Source: a virus. Taken from it: 42,802 bases of DNA. Made by a program: the position numbers and the translations under genes. Shown piece after piece: positions 1 through 7,037 of this stretch; within the stretch, counting starts at the first letter, position 1, and the number at the start of each line of letters is the position of its first letter. The stretch is taken from the IMG/VR virus record IMGVR_UViG_3300008740_000018, positions 1-42,802 of that record, one strand, 5' to 3'. A model generated the notes under the pieces. The model saw only the letters and a program-made list of their open reading frames with translations. It was not told where the DNA came from and did no database searches.

Positions 1-9
1 GGGATTCAT

Positions 10-38
10 TTGACTTTTTTAGGGTATTATGTAATGAT
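10..38 (+). promoter_or_regulatory. weak sigma70-like promoter candidate
   Basis: TTGACT is followed after 17 nt by AATGAT, which lies 7 nt before the ATG at 46. The geometry matches the other leaderless promoters here, but the -10 is poor. Confidence 0.35.
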
Positions 39-45
39 AGCAGTT

Positions 46-246
46 ATGGAAAGACAAGACGAAAGAATAAAAACCCTCGACCACATGGTCGATGAAAGGT
101 TTGCGGAGATTTTCTTTGTCGCAAAGGAGGAGTATGAGATAGACAGCAATTCCGACAAAGAGAAAGAGCTATATAATCTACTAGACAAGCACAAAAGAGA
201 GTTAAGAGAATTTGGCGCGGGTCTTTTTCGTGGAAAACAATACTAA
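46..246 (+). CDS. small hypothetical early protein
   Basis: A 66-residue charged, helix-prone protein with no family that I recognise. The frame stays open upstream to a TTG at 10 and an ATG at 34. I chose ATG 46 because a TTGACT/-10 pair ends just before it, the spacing seen at other early genes, and because the TTG at 10 would lie inside the -35. It heads a run of short, closely packed plus-strand genes. The beginning of the operon may lie outside the window. Confidence 0.5.
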   Translation: MERQDERIKTLDHMVDERFAEIFFVAKEEYEIDSNSDKEKELYNLLDKHKRELREFGAGLFRGKQY

Positions 247-264
247 CTGGTAAACATTAAATTT

Positions 265-549
265 ATGCAAGAGAATAGTATCAACGTCAATCCAGACGCA
301 GGGGGCTGGAGGGAACAAAAAAGCAGTCATGGTGAGCTTTCAGAAGATGAACTGAATCATCTAATACGGCATAGTAGAGAAACCATAGAGTACGAACATA
401 GTGGAGCGGAAAATCTGGTTGTTACGTCTAGTGTTTCTGAAGGTAGAGAGCCTATCTATATTGTCTATAAAGACCTAAAGACAAGCCTAGATAAAGTTAA
501 AGTATATGATAATCTTAATGATGCGGTAAACTATGCGAAACAATACTAA
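265..549 (+). CDS. hypothetical acidic protein
   Basis: A 94-residue protein, not recognised. The N-terminal half is rich in Glu, Asp, Ser and His. The C-terminal half reads like an alternating beta/alpha segment (YIVYKDL, then KVYDNLNDAVNYAKQY), a pattern common in small domains that bind a partner. It follows the first gene by 18 nt and overlaps the next by 17 nt, which supports translational coupling in one operon. Confidence 0.6.
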   Translation: MQENSINVNPDAGGWREQKSSHGELSEDELNHLIRHSRETIEYEHSGAENLVVTSSVSEGREPIYIVYKDLKTSLDKVKVYDNLNDAVNYAKQY

Positions 550-721
550 TAACGATGACTACTCTTACGCTTATTACAGGCATCCTATTGATTGCCCCGA
601 ATGTGGTAGGCCAACTCACGAATTATTTAATGTAATAGTCGAGGGGGAACCCCCCGTGCTAATGTGTCAAGAGTGTCAGGATAGAGAAGTCCAAGAATTA
701 GAAGTATATGATGAAGAATAA
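533..721 (+). CDS. small zinc-ribbon protein
   Basis: 62 residues with two CxxC knuckles (CPEC near residue 21 and CQEC near residue 46) separated by about 22 residues, the arrangement of a zinc ribbon. The C-terminus is very acidic. Such ribbons in phages often contact nucleic acid or RNA polymerase, but nothing here fixes a target. It overlaps both neighbours (17 nt upstream, 14 nt downstream), so it is probably co-translated. Confidence 0.65.
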   Translation: MRNNTNNDDYSYAYYRHPIDCPECGRPTHELFNVIVEGEPPVLMCQECQDREVQELEVYDEE

Positions 722-1136
722 AAAGCTAAAATTCAAGGTTCCCGTTTCATGGGAAATGTCATCTATGGTTGAGGTCGAAGCTAAAGACCTCGCTGAAGCA
801 GTAGAGGTTGCTAAAGCAGACTTTGCTAAATTTGGAGGAGAGTTTCTTCCCAAAGGAGAGTTTGTTAAAAACTCATACTATGTCGAGTATGAAGCAATCG
901 ACGTACATCAGTCACAAGAGACTTTAGATAAAATGGATTGGCAGGAAGCCCATTTTAACACTGAAGGATATGGAATAGGTGGTCATATTAATAGTAAAGG
1001 CGAGGTGATTGATGATGCCTATAACATAGACGTTTCTCACCATTTTGATGACCCTTGCACTACCGATGTGAAAGAGATTGAGCGTCATCTCGGATTGGAA
1101 ATTGGGTCTGACGGTACTGTATCGGAGGTAAAATGA
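708..1136 (+). CDS. hypothetical protein
   Basis: 142 residues, not recognised. The N-terminus (KLKFKVPVSWEMSSMVEVEA) looks like a beta strand pair, followed by a helix AEAVEVAKADFAKF. The rest is acidic with several His and Asp. The start overlaps the preceding gene (ATGATG, so 711 is an alternative), and its TGA overlaps the next ATG (ATGA). It is an internal gene of the left operon. Confidence 0.6.
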   Translation: MMKNKKLKFKVPVSWEMSSMVEVEAKDLAEAVEVAKADFAKFGGEFLPKGEFVKNSYYVEYEAIDVHQSQETLDKMDWQEAHFNTEGYGIGGHINSKGEVIDDAYNIDVSHHFDDPCTTDVKEIERHLGLEIGSDGTVSEVK

Positions 1137-1300
1137 GCAGAGATGTAACTGGCAATGGTAATTTACAGGGACGCTATAAACAGGCGTATGCCCCTAAACT
1201 TTCTGAAGGTAATCCAGAAAAGAAAAAGAAAGAAGATTGGTTCGATGAACTATGCAAGAAGCATGGTGCAGAGAACTTGTGGAAAAAGAATAAAAACTAA
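1133..1300 (+). CDS. small basic hypothetical protein
   Basis: A 55-residue gene whose ATG overlaps the preceding stop (ATGA). It has a clear Shine-Dalgarno sequence, GGAGG, four bases upstream, so SD-led translation is used inside this operon. The second half is rich in Lys and Glu and carries the pattern WFDELCKKHGAENLW, which looks like a short amphipathic helix. Function unknown. Confidence 0.65.
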   Translation: MSRDVTGNGNLQGRYKQAYAPKLSEGNPEKKKKEDWFDELCKKHGAENLWKKNKN

Positions 1301-1302
1301 TT

Positions 1303-1521
1303 ATGAATATAACAAATCCACCTACGGTGAATATAAATGGAGTGCCAACTGAAGAATGGGCTAATGCTATTGCTACACGCTTGCAGGATGAACTCCCTTT
1401 TGGGGAAGATAATGTTATCGTTGCGGCGGCAGTAGAACAATTCTTAACAGACTACCCGCACTATACGGAGCAGTTTGTGGGAACAAAGATTATAGAAAAA
1501 GAGTATTTCGAGAAATTGTAA
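1303..1521 (+). CDS. small acidic hypothetical protein
   Basis: 72 residues, acidic, starting two bases after the previous stop. The sequence reads as a strand (NPPTVNINGVPTEEW) followed by two helices. No recognised family. It closes the first operon, since a new promoter follows within 10 nt of its stop. Confidence 0.6.
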   Translation: MNITNPPTVNINGVPTEEWANAIATRLQDELPFGEDNVIVAAAVEQFLTDYPHYTEQFVGTKIIEKEYFEKL

Positions 1522-1528
1522 AAAGAAT

Positions 1529-1557
1529 TTGATTTTTAACCAACAATAGATTAAAGT
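1529..1557 (+). promoter_or_regulatory. sigma70-like promoter, leaderless geometry
   Basis: TTGATT, a 17-nt spacer, TAAAGT, then 6 nt to the ATG at 1564. The expected transcription start coincides with the start codon. Confidence 0.6.
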
Positions 1558-1563
1558 AGAATT

Positions 1564-1746
1564 ATGAGTAAACAAGAAGAAAACTGGTTGATGGTTGCGA
1601 TGTTGGGCTTTACATGGGAAGATTCCCAGAAGGTCGAATCGCAAGAGGATAGAGACTTCTTGGTTGATAAGGCCAAGAAGATGAAAGAGTGGATGCTTGA
1701 GAACAAGCCGCCCGATCAGCCCATGCCGCCCATGATGGACATTTAA
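1564..1746 (+). CDS. small hypothetical protein
   Basis: 60 residues. It reads as a helix (NWLMVAMLGFTW), an acidic stretch, a second helix, and a Pro/Met-rich tail (PPDQPMPPMM). Not recognised. It has its own promoter immediately upstream and no Shine-Dalgarno sequence, so its mRNA is predicted to be leaderless. Confidence 0.6.
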   Translation: MSKQEENWLMVAMLGFTWEDSQKVESQEDRDFLVDKAKKMKEWMLENKPPDQPMPPMMDI

Positions 1747-1769
1747 TCCAGAAAGGAGCAGTTAGGCTA

Positions 1770-2075
1770 ATGCCATTCAAATCTAAACCCTATATCAAGG
1801 TTGGTAGGGGTGCATGGGAGACTTATATCCCTAAACCCCCTCAACACGCCACACACGCTCGTCTAACGTGCTTTAATCAAACTTATGATGATGGACGGCC
1901 AAAGACGGCAACCCTTCCCATACAGGATTTTGGGTGCTTTAAGGGTGTGTCTGGAGACTTCTCATTTATCCGTATGGATAACAAACGTAAGGTGCATGAG
2001 GAGTATGAAGGGACTTGGTATTGGGACGGGATTAAAGTTCCAGAAGTGGAATTGATGAGAAAGGATGAGCATTGA
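1770..2075 (+). CDS. hypothetical protein
   Basis: 101 residues, rich in aromatic residues, Gly and Lys, and probably an all-beta fold (GAWETYIPKPP, FSFIRMDN, EGTWYWDGIKV). No recognised family. A Shine-Dalgarno sequence (AAAGGAG) stands about 11 nt before the ATG. It follows the previous gene in the same transcript, and its TGA overlaps a TTG start of the next small frame. Confidence 0.6.
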   Translation: MPFKSKPYIKVGRGAWETYIPKPPQHATHARLTCFNQTYDDGRPKTATLPIQDFGCFKGVSGDFSFIRMDNKRKVHEEYEGTWYWDGIKVPEVELMRKDEH

Positions 2076-2245
2076 CTAAAGAAGAACAAGTGCAACTGGT
2101 TGAATCCATATTGGATCGAGCGCAATGTGACGATTTGCGACATAGGCTAGAAGCGCATGAAAGGGGAGATTTAGGGCAAAGCGTTGGAGAAAGCTGGATG
2201 GTTCATCATTTGAAACTCCTGCTGGACTCAATGAAGGGGGATTGA
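2072..2245 (+). CDS. small hypothetical protein, TTG start
   Basis: 57 residues that begin at a TTG overlapping the previous stop (TTGA) and preceded by AAGGATGAG. GTG 2090 is an alternative start. The product reads as an amphipathic helical protein (EEQVQLVESILDRAQCDDLR, later WMVHHLKLLLDSM). Coding potential is inferred only from tight coupling and helix-like periodicity. Function unknown. Confidence 0.45.
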   Translation: MTKEEQVQLVESILDRAQCDDLRHRLEAHERGDLGQSVGESWMVHHLKLLLDSMKGD

Positions 2246-2355
2246 TTTATCCCACTATCCCCCACTTTGCCCCATTCTCCTCCTATTTAGCATACAAAAG
2301 CATATAATTATGAACCTATTAACATATAACGAACACTGTAACGAAAGACACATAA

Positions 2356-2508
2356 ATGATATTCTTCATAGCACTAATAATAGGCTTAATATATTTTTCA
2401 TATAGAGCTATTTTCATAGAAACCCGCTCTAGTTTAGAGAATAACATCAAAAAACAGGATAATTGGTTCCTCTGGGGGTTAGCAATATACCTATCCACAG
2501 TAATATAA
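2356..2508 (+). CDS. small two-helix membrane protein
   Basis: 50 residues with an N-terminal hydrophobic segment (IFFIALIIGLIYFSY), a charged middle, and a second hydrophobic segment (WFLWGLAIYLSTVI). One of several tiny membrane proteins among the early genes. No Shine-Dalgarno sequence is obvious, and a short overlapping frame from 2311 (31 codons) is an alternative reading. Confidence 0.45.
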   Translation: MIFFIALIIGLIYFSYRAIFIETRSSLENNIKKQDNWFLWGLAIYLSTVI

Positions 2509-2625
2509 GACATACATTATCATCTAATTAATTAGTTTTTTTAGATGGGATTGGTGCTGCGCGACTTTTATATTTCTGTCAATAAATTTTTATATTTTTT
2601 AGCAGCAAACAAAATTGGGCATAAG

Positions 2626-2631
2626 GTGTAT
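2626..2631 (+). promoter_or_regulatory. GTGTAT late-type motif
   Basis: GTGTAT lies 8 nt before the GTG start at 2640, the spacing seen at many later genes. A TATATA overlaps it, so an ordinary -10 is also possible. Confidence 0.4.
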
Positions 2632-2639
2632 ATAATTAT

Positions 2640-2894
2640 GTGGCAAGACCAAGAAAAAAAATTAAAGTTATTGAAAAAAAATTAGGTAGAGAAAAAGCCT
2701 ATGGTTTAGCTTATTCTGGAGAGATGACAATAGAAGTAGAAGAAAGACAAGAGAGTAAAGATTATTTAGATACATTAATACATGAAATGTTGCACTGTTT
2801 TGCACCTACATGGAGTGAAAAAAGGGTACATGATACTGCTAATGAAATGACAAGAGTAATATGGAATAAAAATTATAGAAGAATTGAAAAGTAA
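2640..2894 (+). CDS. SprT-like zinc metalloprotease
   Basis: 84 residues with a metallopeptidase helix HEMLH (HExxH; His residues bind zinc and Glu is catalytic) near residue 48, followed by CFAPTWSEKRVHDTANEM. The later His or Glu could supply the third ligand. The length and the LIHEMLH context match the short SprT-like/putative metallopeptidase proteins common in phages. It has a basic N-terminus (ARPRKKIK). A GTG start is used. The surrounding DNA is extremely AT-rich, unlike the genes on either side. The substrate is unknown. Confidence 0.65.
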   Translation: MARPRKKIKVIEKKLGREKAYGLAYSGEMTIEVEERQESKDYLDTLIHEMLHCFAPTWSEKRVHDTANEMTRVIWNKNYRRIEK

Positions 2895-3226
2895 ATTCAT
2901 CTCCAGGATTTTTTGAGCTTAAATATAGTATCCAGCATTTTTATGCCTAAATAACCAGCCTCCAGCATTTTCAGCCTTAAATAACCGCAAGGGCATGGGG
3001 CTTTATTTCAATTAAATAAAAAAATATAAAAATTTACTTGTTTTAGTTATGGAAAGATGAGAAAATTATAGTGTAATCAATATGCAACAATATCCAGGAT
3101 AAATAAGCCCTAAATAAGGGCGGCTAGAATGAATATTTTTTAGTTTTTTTAGCAAATAGAAATTTATTTTAGTTTATTTAGATTAAAAATAAATTATTTA
3201 GATTGGATTAAAATAAAGGAAAATAT
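2895..3226. other. AT-rich gene-free stretch
   Basis: About 330 bp without a credible gene. It holds the ~30-bp repeats, a GTGTAA motif at 3071 followed only by a five-codon frame, and T-tracts (TTTTTTAGTTTTTTTAG near 3131) that recur at 2531 and 3482. It could be a replication start or a transcription-control region. Nothing decides between these. Confidence 0.4.
2902..3000. repeat. three tandem ~30-bp direct repeats (iteron-like)
   Basis: TCCAG(C/G)ATTTT starts at 2902, 2931 and 2961 (periods 29 and 30). Each copy is followed by a (G)CCT(T)AAATA-type tail. A fourth, diverged copy (TATCCAGGATAAATAAG) starts at 3091. The repeats sit in a gene-free, very AT-rich stretch (2895-3226). Confidence 0.55.
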
Positions 3227-3433
3227 ATGCCATCTGAATTAGCAAAGCTGTATGAGAAAGCATGGAATCAAACTGTAAATGGTTATTCTGAATGGAAAAG
3301 AAACATTATCATTGAGGAACCCTTCGGTAGACACGCTGATGATGCAACAAAAGAAGCTATACTATTAGCTGAAAGGTGGTACGATGAGATGCACGCTGTA
3401 CCCTCTGGAAGTGATCCTAATATACCATTCTAA
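3227..3433 (+). CDS. small hypothetical protein
   Basis: 68 residues, Trp-rich (AWNQTVNGYSEWKR, AERWYDEM) and helical. Not recognised. A purine-rich SD-like AAAGGAAA precedes the ATG. It ends just before a strong terminator, so it is probably a monocistronic unit or the last gene of one. Confidence 0.55.
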   Translation: MPSELAKLYEKAWNQTVNGYSEWKRNIIIEEPFGRHADDATKEAILLAERWYDEMHAVPSGSDPNIPF

Positions 3434-3459
3434 AAATATAAAAAAATATAAGTTAATTT

Positions 3460-3487
3460 GCCCCCAGTTTTAGGGGGCTTTTTTTTT
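3460..3487 (+). terminator. rho-independent terminator
   Basis: GCCCCC, a 7-nt loop, GGGGGC, then nine T. It closes the unit ending with the gene at 3227-3433. Confidence 0.9.
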
Positions 3488-3498
3488 AGTTTTTTTAG

Positions 3499-3527
3499 TT
3501 GACTCGGTTTGGGTGATTTGATAGAAT
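3499..3527 (+). promoter_or_regulatory. sigma70-like promoter, leaderless geometry
   Basis: TTGACT, 17 nt, TAGAAT, then 6 nt to the ATG at 3534. Confidence 0.75.
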
Positions 3528-3533
3528 TAGAAG

Positions 3534-3812
3534 ATGGCAGCGAGAAAGAAAACAGGTAGAAAAAAAGGCTCATATTCATTTGTAATGGTACTTGGGTCTG
3601 AACTGAAGCAACAAATTGGTGATAATGACATGGTTGTTCTATCAAGTAAGTATGCCGCAAGTGCGGGGATAGAAGGACAACCAGTTAAGACAGTGGCAGG
3701 GAGCAATATGTTCTTTCCGACTGAAGCAATGCCGATTAATGTTGCACCAAAACAGGTAAAAGAGGATAATGATGATACTGCCTCTTTACAAATTGATATT
3801 CAAGATTGGTAA
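3534..3812 (+). CDS. hypothetical protein with basic N-terminus
   Basis: 92 residues. The first fourteen are very basic (AARKKTGRKKGSY) and the remainder is acidic toward the C-terminus. No recognised family. It starts directly at the predicted transcription start of its own promoter and lies six bases upstream of the RuvB-like gene, so the two are likely co-transcribed and perhaps functionally linked. Confidence 0.6.
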   Translation: MAARKKTGRKKGSYSFVMVLGSELKQQIGDNDMVVLSSKYAASAGIEGQPVKTVAGSNMFFPTEAMPINVAPKQVKEDNDDTASLQIDIQDW

Positions 3813-3817
3813 AAGAA

Positions 3818-4765
3818 ATGGAAAAAATTAAAACCTACTTCCCGAACATAATCGGACAGGATAGCGTCAAACGTGCGCTCTCCTTTTATATTGACGGTCA
3901 CAAGGCGAACAGTATCGTTCCCCATCTGATGTTTACCGCACCTCGCGGATGTGGCAAGACCACGATGGCAGAAGCGTTCGCTCGCAACTTGGCAAATGGT
4001 GATGGCACTCCCAAACGCCTAATCACACTGAACTGCGCGGGGTTGAAGAACCTTAATCAGTTTTTTAATTCATTTGTATTACCTCACATCCACCAAAAGG
4101 ATTGCACCGTTCTCTTTGATGAGGCATCAGAGATTCCCCGTGATGTTGGAATGGCATTGCTTACTATTCTAAATCCTAACCCTCGTAATCGAAACGAATT
4201 TAGCTATGAGGATTTCAACTTTGAGTTTGATTTCTCTCGTCAGTCGTTTATGTTCGCTACGACAGAGGGACAGAGCATCTTTCATGCGCTCATGGATAGA
4301 ATGGAGCGTATCGACCTAGAGGAATATGAGATTAATCATCTCGGTGAAATTATGATGCTGGGTCTTGAGGATTATGCGGTTGATGATGAGGCGTTGTATG
4401 AAGTGGCAAAGACCCTTCGTGGTAATGCTCGCGCTGCACAAAAAATGGCTGTTAAGGTCAAGCAGTATCTCGACCAGAACAGCAAGAAGAAGTTTACTAT
4501 GGAAGCGTGGAAAGAGTTGCGCGACACATTGGGTATCATTCCCTTCGGGCTGTCCAATGGAGAGATTAACTTGCTTCGCATTCTAAAGAAGAAGAAAGCT
4601 ACTCGCCTTACTGAACTGGTTGCTATCACGGGCTTGAGCAGACGTAGTATTCAAGCAGACTACGAACTGTTTCCGACCAAGCTGGGGCTTATCTCAATTA
4701 AACCAGAGGGACGCACACTCACTCAAAAGGGTCAAAAATATCTGAAAGAACTTGACTCGGAGTAG
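3818..4765 (+). CDS. RuvB-like AAA+ ATPase
   Basis: 315 residues. IIGQDSVKRAL at the N-terminus, Walker A (PRGCGKTT, residues 42-49), Walker B (VLFDEAS, Asp101-Glu102), a sensor-1 segment (FATTE) and a sensor-2 RGNAR follow the order of RuvB. The C-terminal third forms a winged helix (TGLSRRSIQADYE, GRTLTQKG), like RuvB's DNA-binding domain. RuvB is the hexameric motor for Holliday-junction branch migration, and a recombination or replication-restart role is the natural inference. No RuvA or RuvC partner is seen in the window. A TTG at 3806 in frame would add four residues, but ATG 3818 clears the preceding stop. It is more GC-rich than its neighbours. Confidence 0.8.
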   Translation: MEKIKTYFPNIIGQDSVKRALSFYIDGHKANSIVPHLMFTAPRGCGKTTMAEAFARNLANGDGTPKRLITLNCAGLKNLNQFFNSFVLPHIHQKDCTVLFDEASEIPRDVGMALLTILNPNPRNRNEFSYEDFNFEFDFSRQSFMFATTEGQSIFHALMDRMERIDLEEYEINHLGEIMMLGLEDYAVDDEALYEVAKTLRGNARAAQKMAVKVKQYLDQNSKKKFTMEAWKELRDTLGIIPFGLSNGEINLLRILKKKKATRLTELVAITGLSRRSIQADYELFPTKLGLISIKPEGRTLTQKGQKYLKELDSE

Positions 4766-4873
4766 GGTATTAGTGTATTATTTAGAAAGTAGGACGACAA
4801 GCATTGGTCGCACAGGCAGAGAGAGCCAGCCGCGTAATTCCATGTAGGTATTGTTGCCCTGCTTTTTTTTTGG
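4766..4873 (+). other. intergenic stretch with possible terminator or small RNA
   Basis: No gene. A CAGGCA/TGCCCTG long-range pairing encloses a smaller GGC/GCC hairpin and is followed by nine T at 4862-4870, which could be a terminator with a large loop or the end of a short RNA. GTGTAT at 4773 resembles the late motif, so a transcript of about 80 nt is possible. Weak evidence. Confidence 0.3.
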
Positions 4874-4879
4874 GTGTAA
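4874..4879 (+). promoter_or_regulatory. GTGTAA late-type motif
   Basis: GTGTAAATAAG is 9 nt before the ATG at 4889, nearly identical to the copy before phoH. Confidence 0.5.
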
Positions 4880-4888
4880 ATAAGTGTC

Positions 4889-5230
4889 ATGGAAAATAAG
4901 AAAGTCATCAAGCCTTCGAACGACTACGAGAAGCTAGTGGGTAAGTTCAAAATAGGATGTGCCTATAAGATGAATACGGGAGTCTTAAATAAGATAGAAT
5001 GGCATTGTGTGGGGGAGAACCAGGAGGGAGAGGAGGTAAATATTATTATTCATTTGGTTTTGGGCATAATAAAGATTGATTATGGCGAGACGGAATATGA
5101 TTTAATATTAAATAAGAAAACACATCTTGTTGGTTCTGTTTACATGAATAAGAAACTTGAAACTCCAGCACTAAATATAATGGATATATTAGACTTTTTA
5201 AAATGGGAATATAAATTAGGTTATGTTTAA
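4889..5230 (+). CDS. hypothetical protein
   Basis: 113 residues, not recognised. It is Lys/Glu/Ile-rich with a hydrophobic central stretch (VNIIIHLVLGIIKIDYGE) that is more likely buried beta strands than a membrane span. It begins 9 nt after a GTGTAA motif. Its stop overlaps a downstream tiny membrane protein gene, which suggests coupled expression. Confidence 0.6.
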   Translation: MENKKVIKPSNDYEKLVGKFKIGCAYKMNTGVLNKIEWHCVGENQEGEEVNIIIHLVLGIIKIDYGETEYDLILNKKTHLVGSVYMNKKLETPALNIMDILDFLKWEYKLGYV

Positions 5231-5342
5231 ATTTTTTGAAATGGCATACATTATTTCATTGGCCTTAATATACATGGGCCTTGTGGTTACACTTGGTATG
5301 GTAATTGGGATGCTTCAAATATTTGGCTTAAATAAAAACTAG
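5223..5342 (+). CDS. single-span membrane peptide
   Basis: 39 residues, of which about 25 form one hydrophobic segment (AYIISLALIYMGLVVTLGMV). The ATG lies inside the last codons of the upstream gene (overlap 8 nt). It belongs to the series of tiny membrane proteins scattered through the early half. Function unknown; holin-like or host-membrane-directed roles are only guesses. Confidence 0.5.
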   Translation: MFKFFEMAYIISLALIYMGLVVTLGMVIGMLQIFGLNKN

Positions 5343-5500
5343 TTGAAATATTGAAGATATCAGTGTAAAATATAAATAAGGATTGAGAACAATATCGACC
5401 AAAATAAGACTAACTTCAAAGAGGTTATCTGTTAAATAAAGAGGGCTTGAATAAAGTCAGCGAATAAAATATGGGTCGAATTAGATTACCCGATGTTGTC

Positions 5501-5576
5501 GCTCACTAATTAAGATTTTTGATTGTCAAAATATTTTGCCGCTCACGAATGATCGACAAAGATTTTTGCTGCTCAC
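5501..5576. repeat. three GCTCAC direct repeats
   Basis: GCTCAC at 5501, 5541 and 5571 with partly shared flanks (AAGATTTTTG occurs twice between them). Spacing 40 and 30 bp. Confidence 0.4.
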
Positions 5577-5752
5577 AATATGTCTTTATTGATCGTCTAA
5601 TTACCCTAATTGATTGGCTTTAATTAGCTTAATTGTTTTTCATCATAGCCTTGTTTTTGTGGGCTGACTGTTCAAATTATTTCTTGTTTACCCTAGTTTT
5701 CTCCGATGTGAAATTCATTGATTTTAAGAAACTTCATTTGAGCCTTGTTTTT

Positions 5753-5800
5753 CAACACTTTATGCTTGACTCCCCCGCCGACATCCCTCGAAGTGTCAAC
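5753..5800. repeat. element A, diverged copy
   Basis: CAACACTTTATGC on the left and AAGTGTC on the right keep the outer arms of element A; the centre (CCCCCGCCGAC) is different. Confidence 0.4.
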
Positions 5801-5843
5801 ACTAAAAGAACTAAAAAAACTTTCATGTGCACCAGGTTTTTTC

Positions 5844-5872
5844 TTGTTTAGAAAAGGGTAGTATGAGATACT
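5844..5872 (+). promoter_or_regulatory. sigma70-like promoter
   Basis: TTGTTT, 17 nt, GATACT. The resulting leader of about 35 nt makes this one of the few early promoters here with a real 5' untranslated region. Confidence 0.5.
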
Positions 5873-5912
5873 AAGAACAGTTAAGAGATAACAACGAACT
5901 ACTAAAAACGAT

Positions 5913-6803
5913 ATGCCAAAAATCATAAAAGAAACCAACGACCCTCACTACACCGTAATCCAACGCCCGATGGAGGCAACCCTACCAAGCGGCGACCGCA
6001 TCTTAATTCCAGATCAATTTGTAAACATCAATGAGAAGACGGGCAAACCGATTGGAACGTGCAGCAAGCGTTACAAGCTCTACAATAATGACGACGTGAT
6101 CAACGTTGCCGAAGACGCTTTCAAAGCGTTGGGTTTAAAGTGGAGCAAGCGTAAGTTTTACGTTTACGATGGTGGTCGTCAGTTTAGAGGTGTTTACGAC
6201 TTCAACGACCATACCAACGAGGTACGGCGCGAAGACCGCACGAAGGGAATGCAGATGGGTATGCGCCTATCGATTCAAAACTCTTTTGACGGTGTTTTGC
6301 GTTTGAACTGGTTGCTGGGTATCTTACGCCTTGCTTGTTTGAACGGTATGGTCACAACTTCAGAAGAAGAAGGGATGACTAAAAAGCATTGCGGTTCTGA
6401 CTTGAGCCTTGAGTTTGTAACAGCGGGTCTCAAGAACATTATCGCGAGGTTTGACAATGCAGTAGAGCATATTCAACCGCTTTACGGTCACGACCTGACG
6501 CAAGCTCAGGGTCAGTTTATTCTCAACCATCTCCAAGATGAGAAGGTTATTTCAAAGCGTATCCGCGAGGGTATTGTCAGCTTGTGGAATGCGCCTTCCC
6601 GTTCAGAGGATGAGGATCGCAACCTTTTCAACCTTTACAATGCTGGAACCGAGTATTTGACTCACCAATATCGTGGTCACGCTCGCAGTCTTGAATTGAA
6701 TGGTCGTTGGTATCAAACGTTGCGCGGTGCAGCTACCACTCCGTCACGACTCGCCGAACTGGTCGAGCCTATAGAAGACGAAGCGGTAACAGTCGCCGAG
6801 TAG
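5913..6803 (+). CDS. DUF932 (phage/plasmid-like) protein
   Basis: 296 residues with the DUF932/phage-plasmid-like layout: an N-terminal part (QFVNINEKTGKPIGTCSKRYKL) and then GRQFRGVYDF, MGMRLSIQNSFDG and LRLACLNGMV, the segment typical of this family (strand motif S.DG..... R..CtNG). The C-terminal part is helical. DUF932 proteins are common in phages and plasmids. Their activity is not established, although association with DNA metabolism is often suggested. The gene is monocistronic, between its own promoter and a perfect GNRA-loop terminator. Composition is more GC-balanced than flanking intergenic DNA. Confidence 0.8.
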   Translation: MPKIIKETNDPHYTVIQRPMEATLPSGDRILIPDQFVNINEKTGKPIGTCSKRYKLYNNDDVINVAEDAFKALGLKWSKRKFYVYDGGRQFRGVYDFNDHTNEVRREDRTKGMQMGMRLSIQNSFDGVLRLNWLLGILRLACLNGMVTTSEEEGMTKKHCGSDLSLEFVTAGLKNIIARFDNAVEHIQPLYGHDLTQAQGQFILNHLQDEKVISKRIREGIVSLWNAPSRSEDEDRNLFNLYNAGTEYLTHQYRGHARSLELNGRWYQTLRGAATTPSRLAELVEPIEDEAVTVAE

Positions 6804-6882
6804 TTCAGTAAATCGGAGTAAAAGATATTCGCCACTGGTGACCGTGTATTATGGGCCAAGCGGTTTATCCTCCAAACCATAA

Positions 6883-6908
6883 CCCCCGCGAAAGCGGGGG
6901 ATTTTTTT
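6883..6908 (+). terminator. rho-independent terminator
   Basis: CCCCCGC, GAAA tetraloop, GCGGGGG, then a T run. It closes the DUF932 unit. Confidence 0.95.
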
Positions 6909-6933
6909 TGCATTAATTTAAACTATTGACTTG

Positions 6934-6976
6934 CAACACTTTAGGGATGTGTGCAGCCGATTTCATGCCAAAGTGC
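6934..6976. repeat. element A copy 1
   Basis: CAACACTTTAGG arm, centre GTGTGCAGCCGA, then TTTCATGCCAAAGTGC arm. The centre is in the GCAGCCG orientation. Confidence 0.75.
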
Positions 6977-7000
6977 ATCCTAAAAAAACTAAAAAAAAGC

Positions 7001-7029
7001 TTGTGTTGAATTGGGAAACCTGTCATAAT
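7001..7029 (+). promoter_or_regulatory. sigma70-like promoter with A-tract, leaderless geometry
   Basis: TTGTGT, 17 nt, CATAAT, 8 nt to ATG. CTAAAAAAACTAAAAAAAAG lies immediately upstream and may act as an UP element. Confidence 0.7.
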
Positions 7030-7037
7030 TAGAACAG

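Larger units (their letters stand above)
5343..5912. other. 570-bp gene-free region with repeats
   Basis: Open frames here on both strands have implausible composition and no start signals. The region contains a GTGTAA motif (5363), three GCTCAC repeats (5501, 5541, 5571), each in a G(T/C)(C/T)GCTCAC context, two with a following AAGATTTTTG block, AT-rich blocks, a diverged element A, and finally the promoter of the DUF932 gene. It may be an origin or a multi-input control region. Confidence 0.4.

Noticed and set aside
1155-1352. 65-codon plus-strand frame
   Set aside because: It overlaps the well-supported 55-residue gene 1133-1300 (GGAGG site, ATGA overlap) and the start of the next gene.
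5633-5938. Overlapping frames on both strands before the DUF932 gene
   Set aside because: Phe/Leu/Ser-rich products from AT-rich DNA, no promoter or Shine-Dalgarno site in the right place, and one would run antisense into the DUF932 start.
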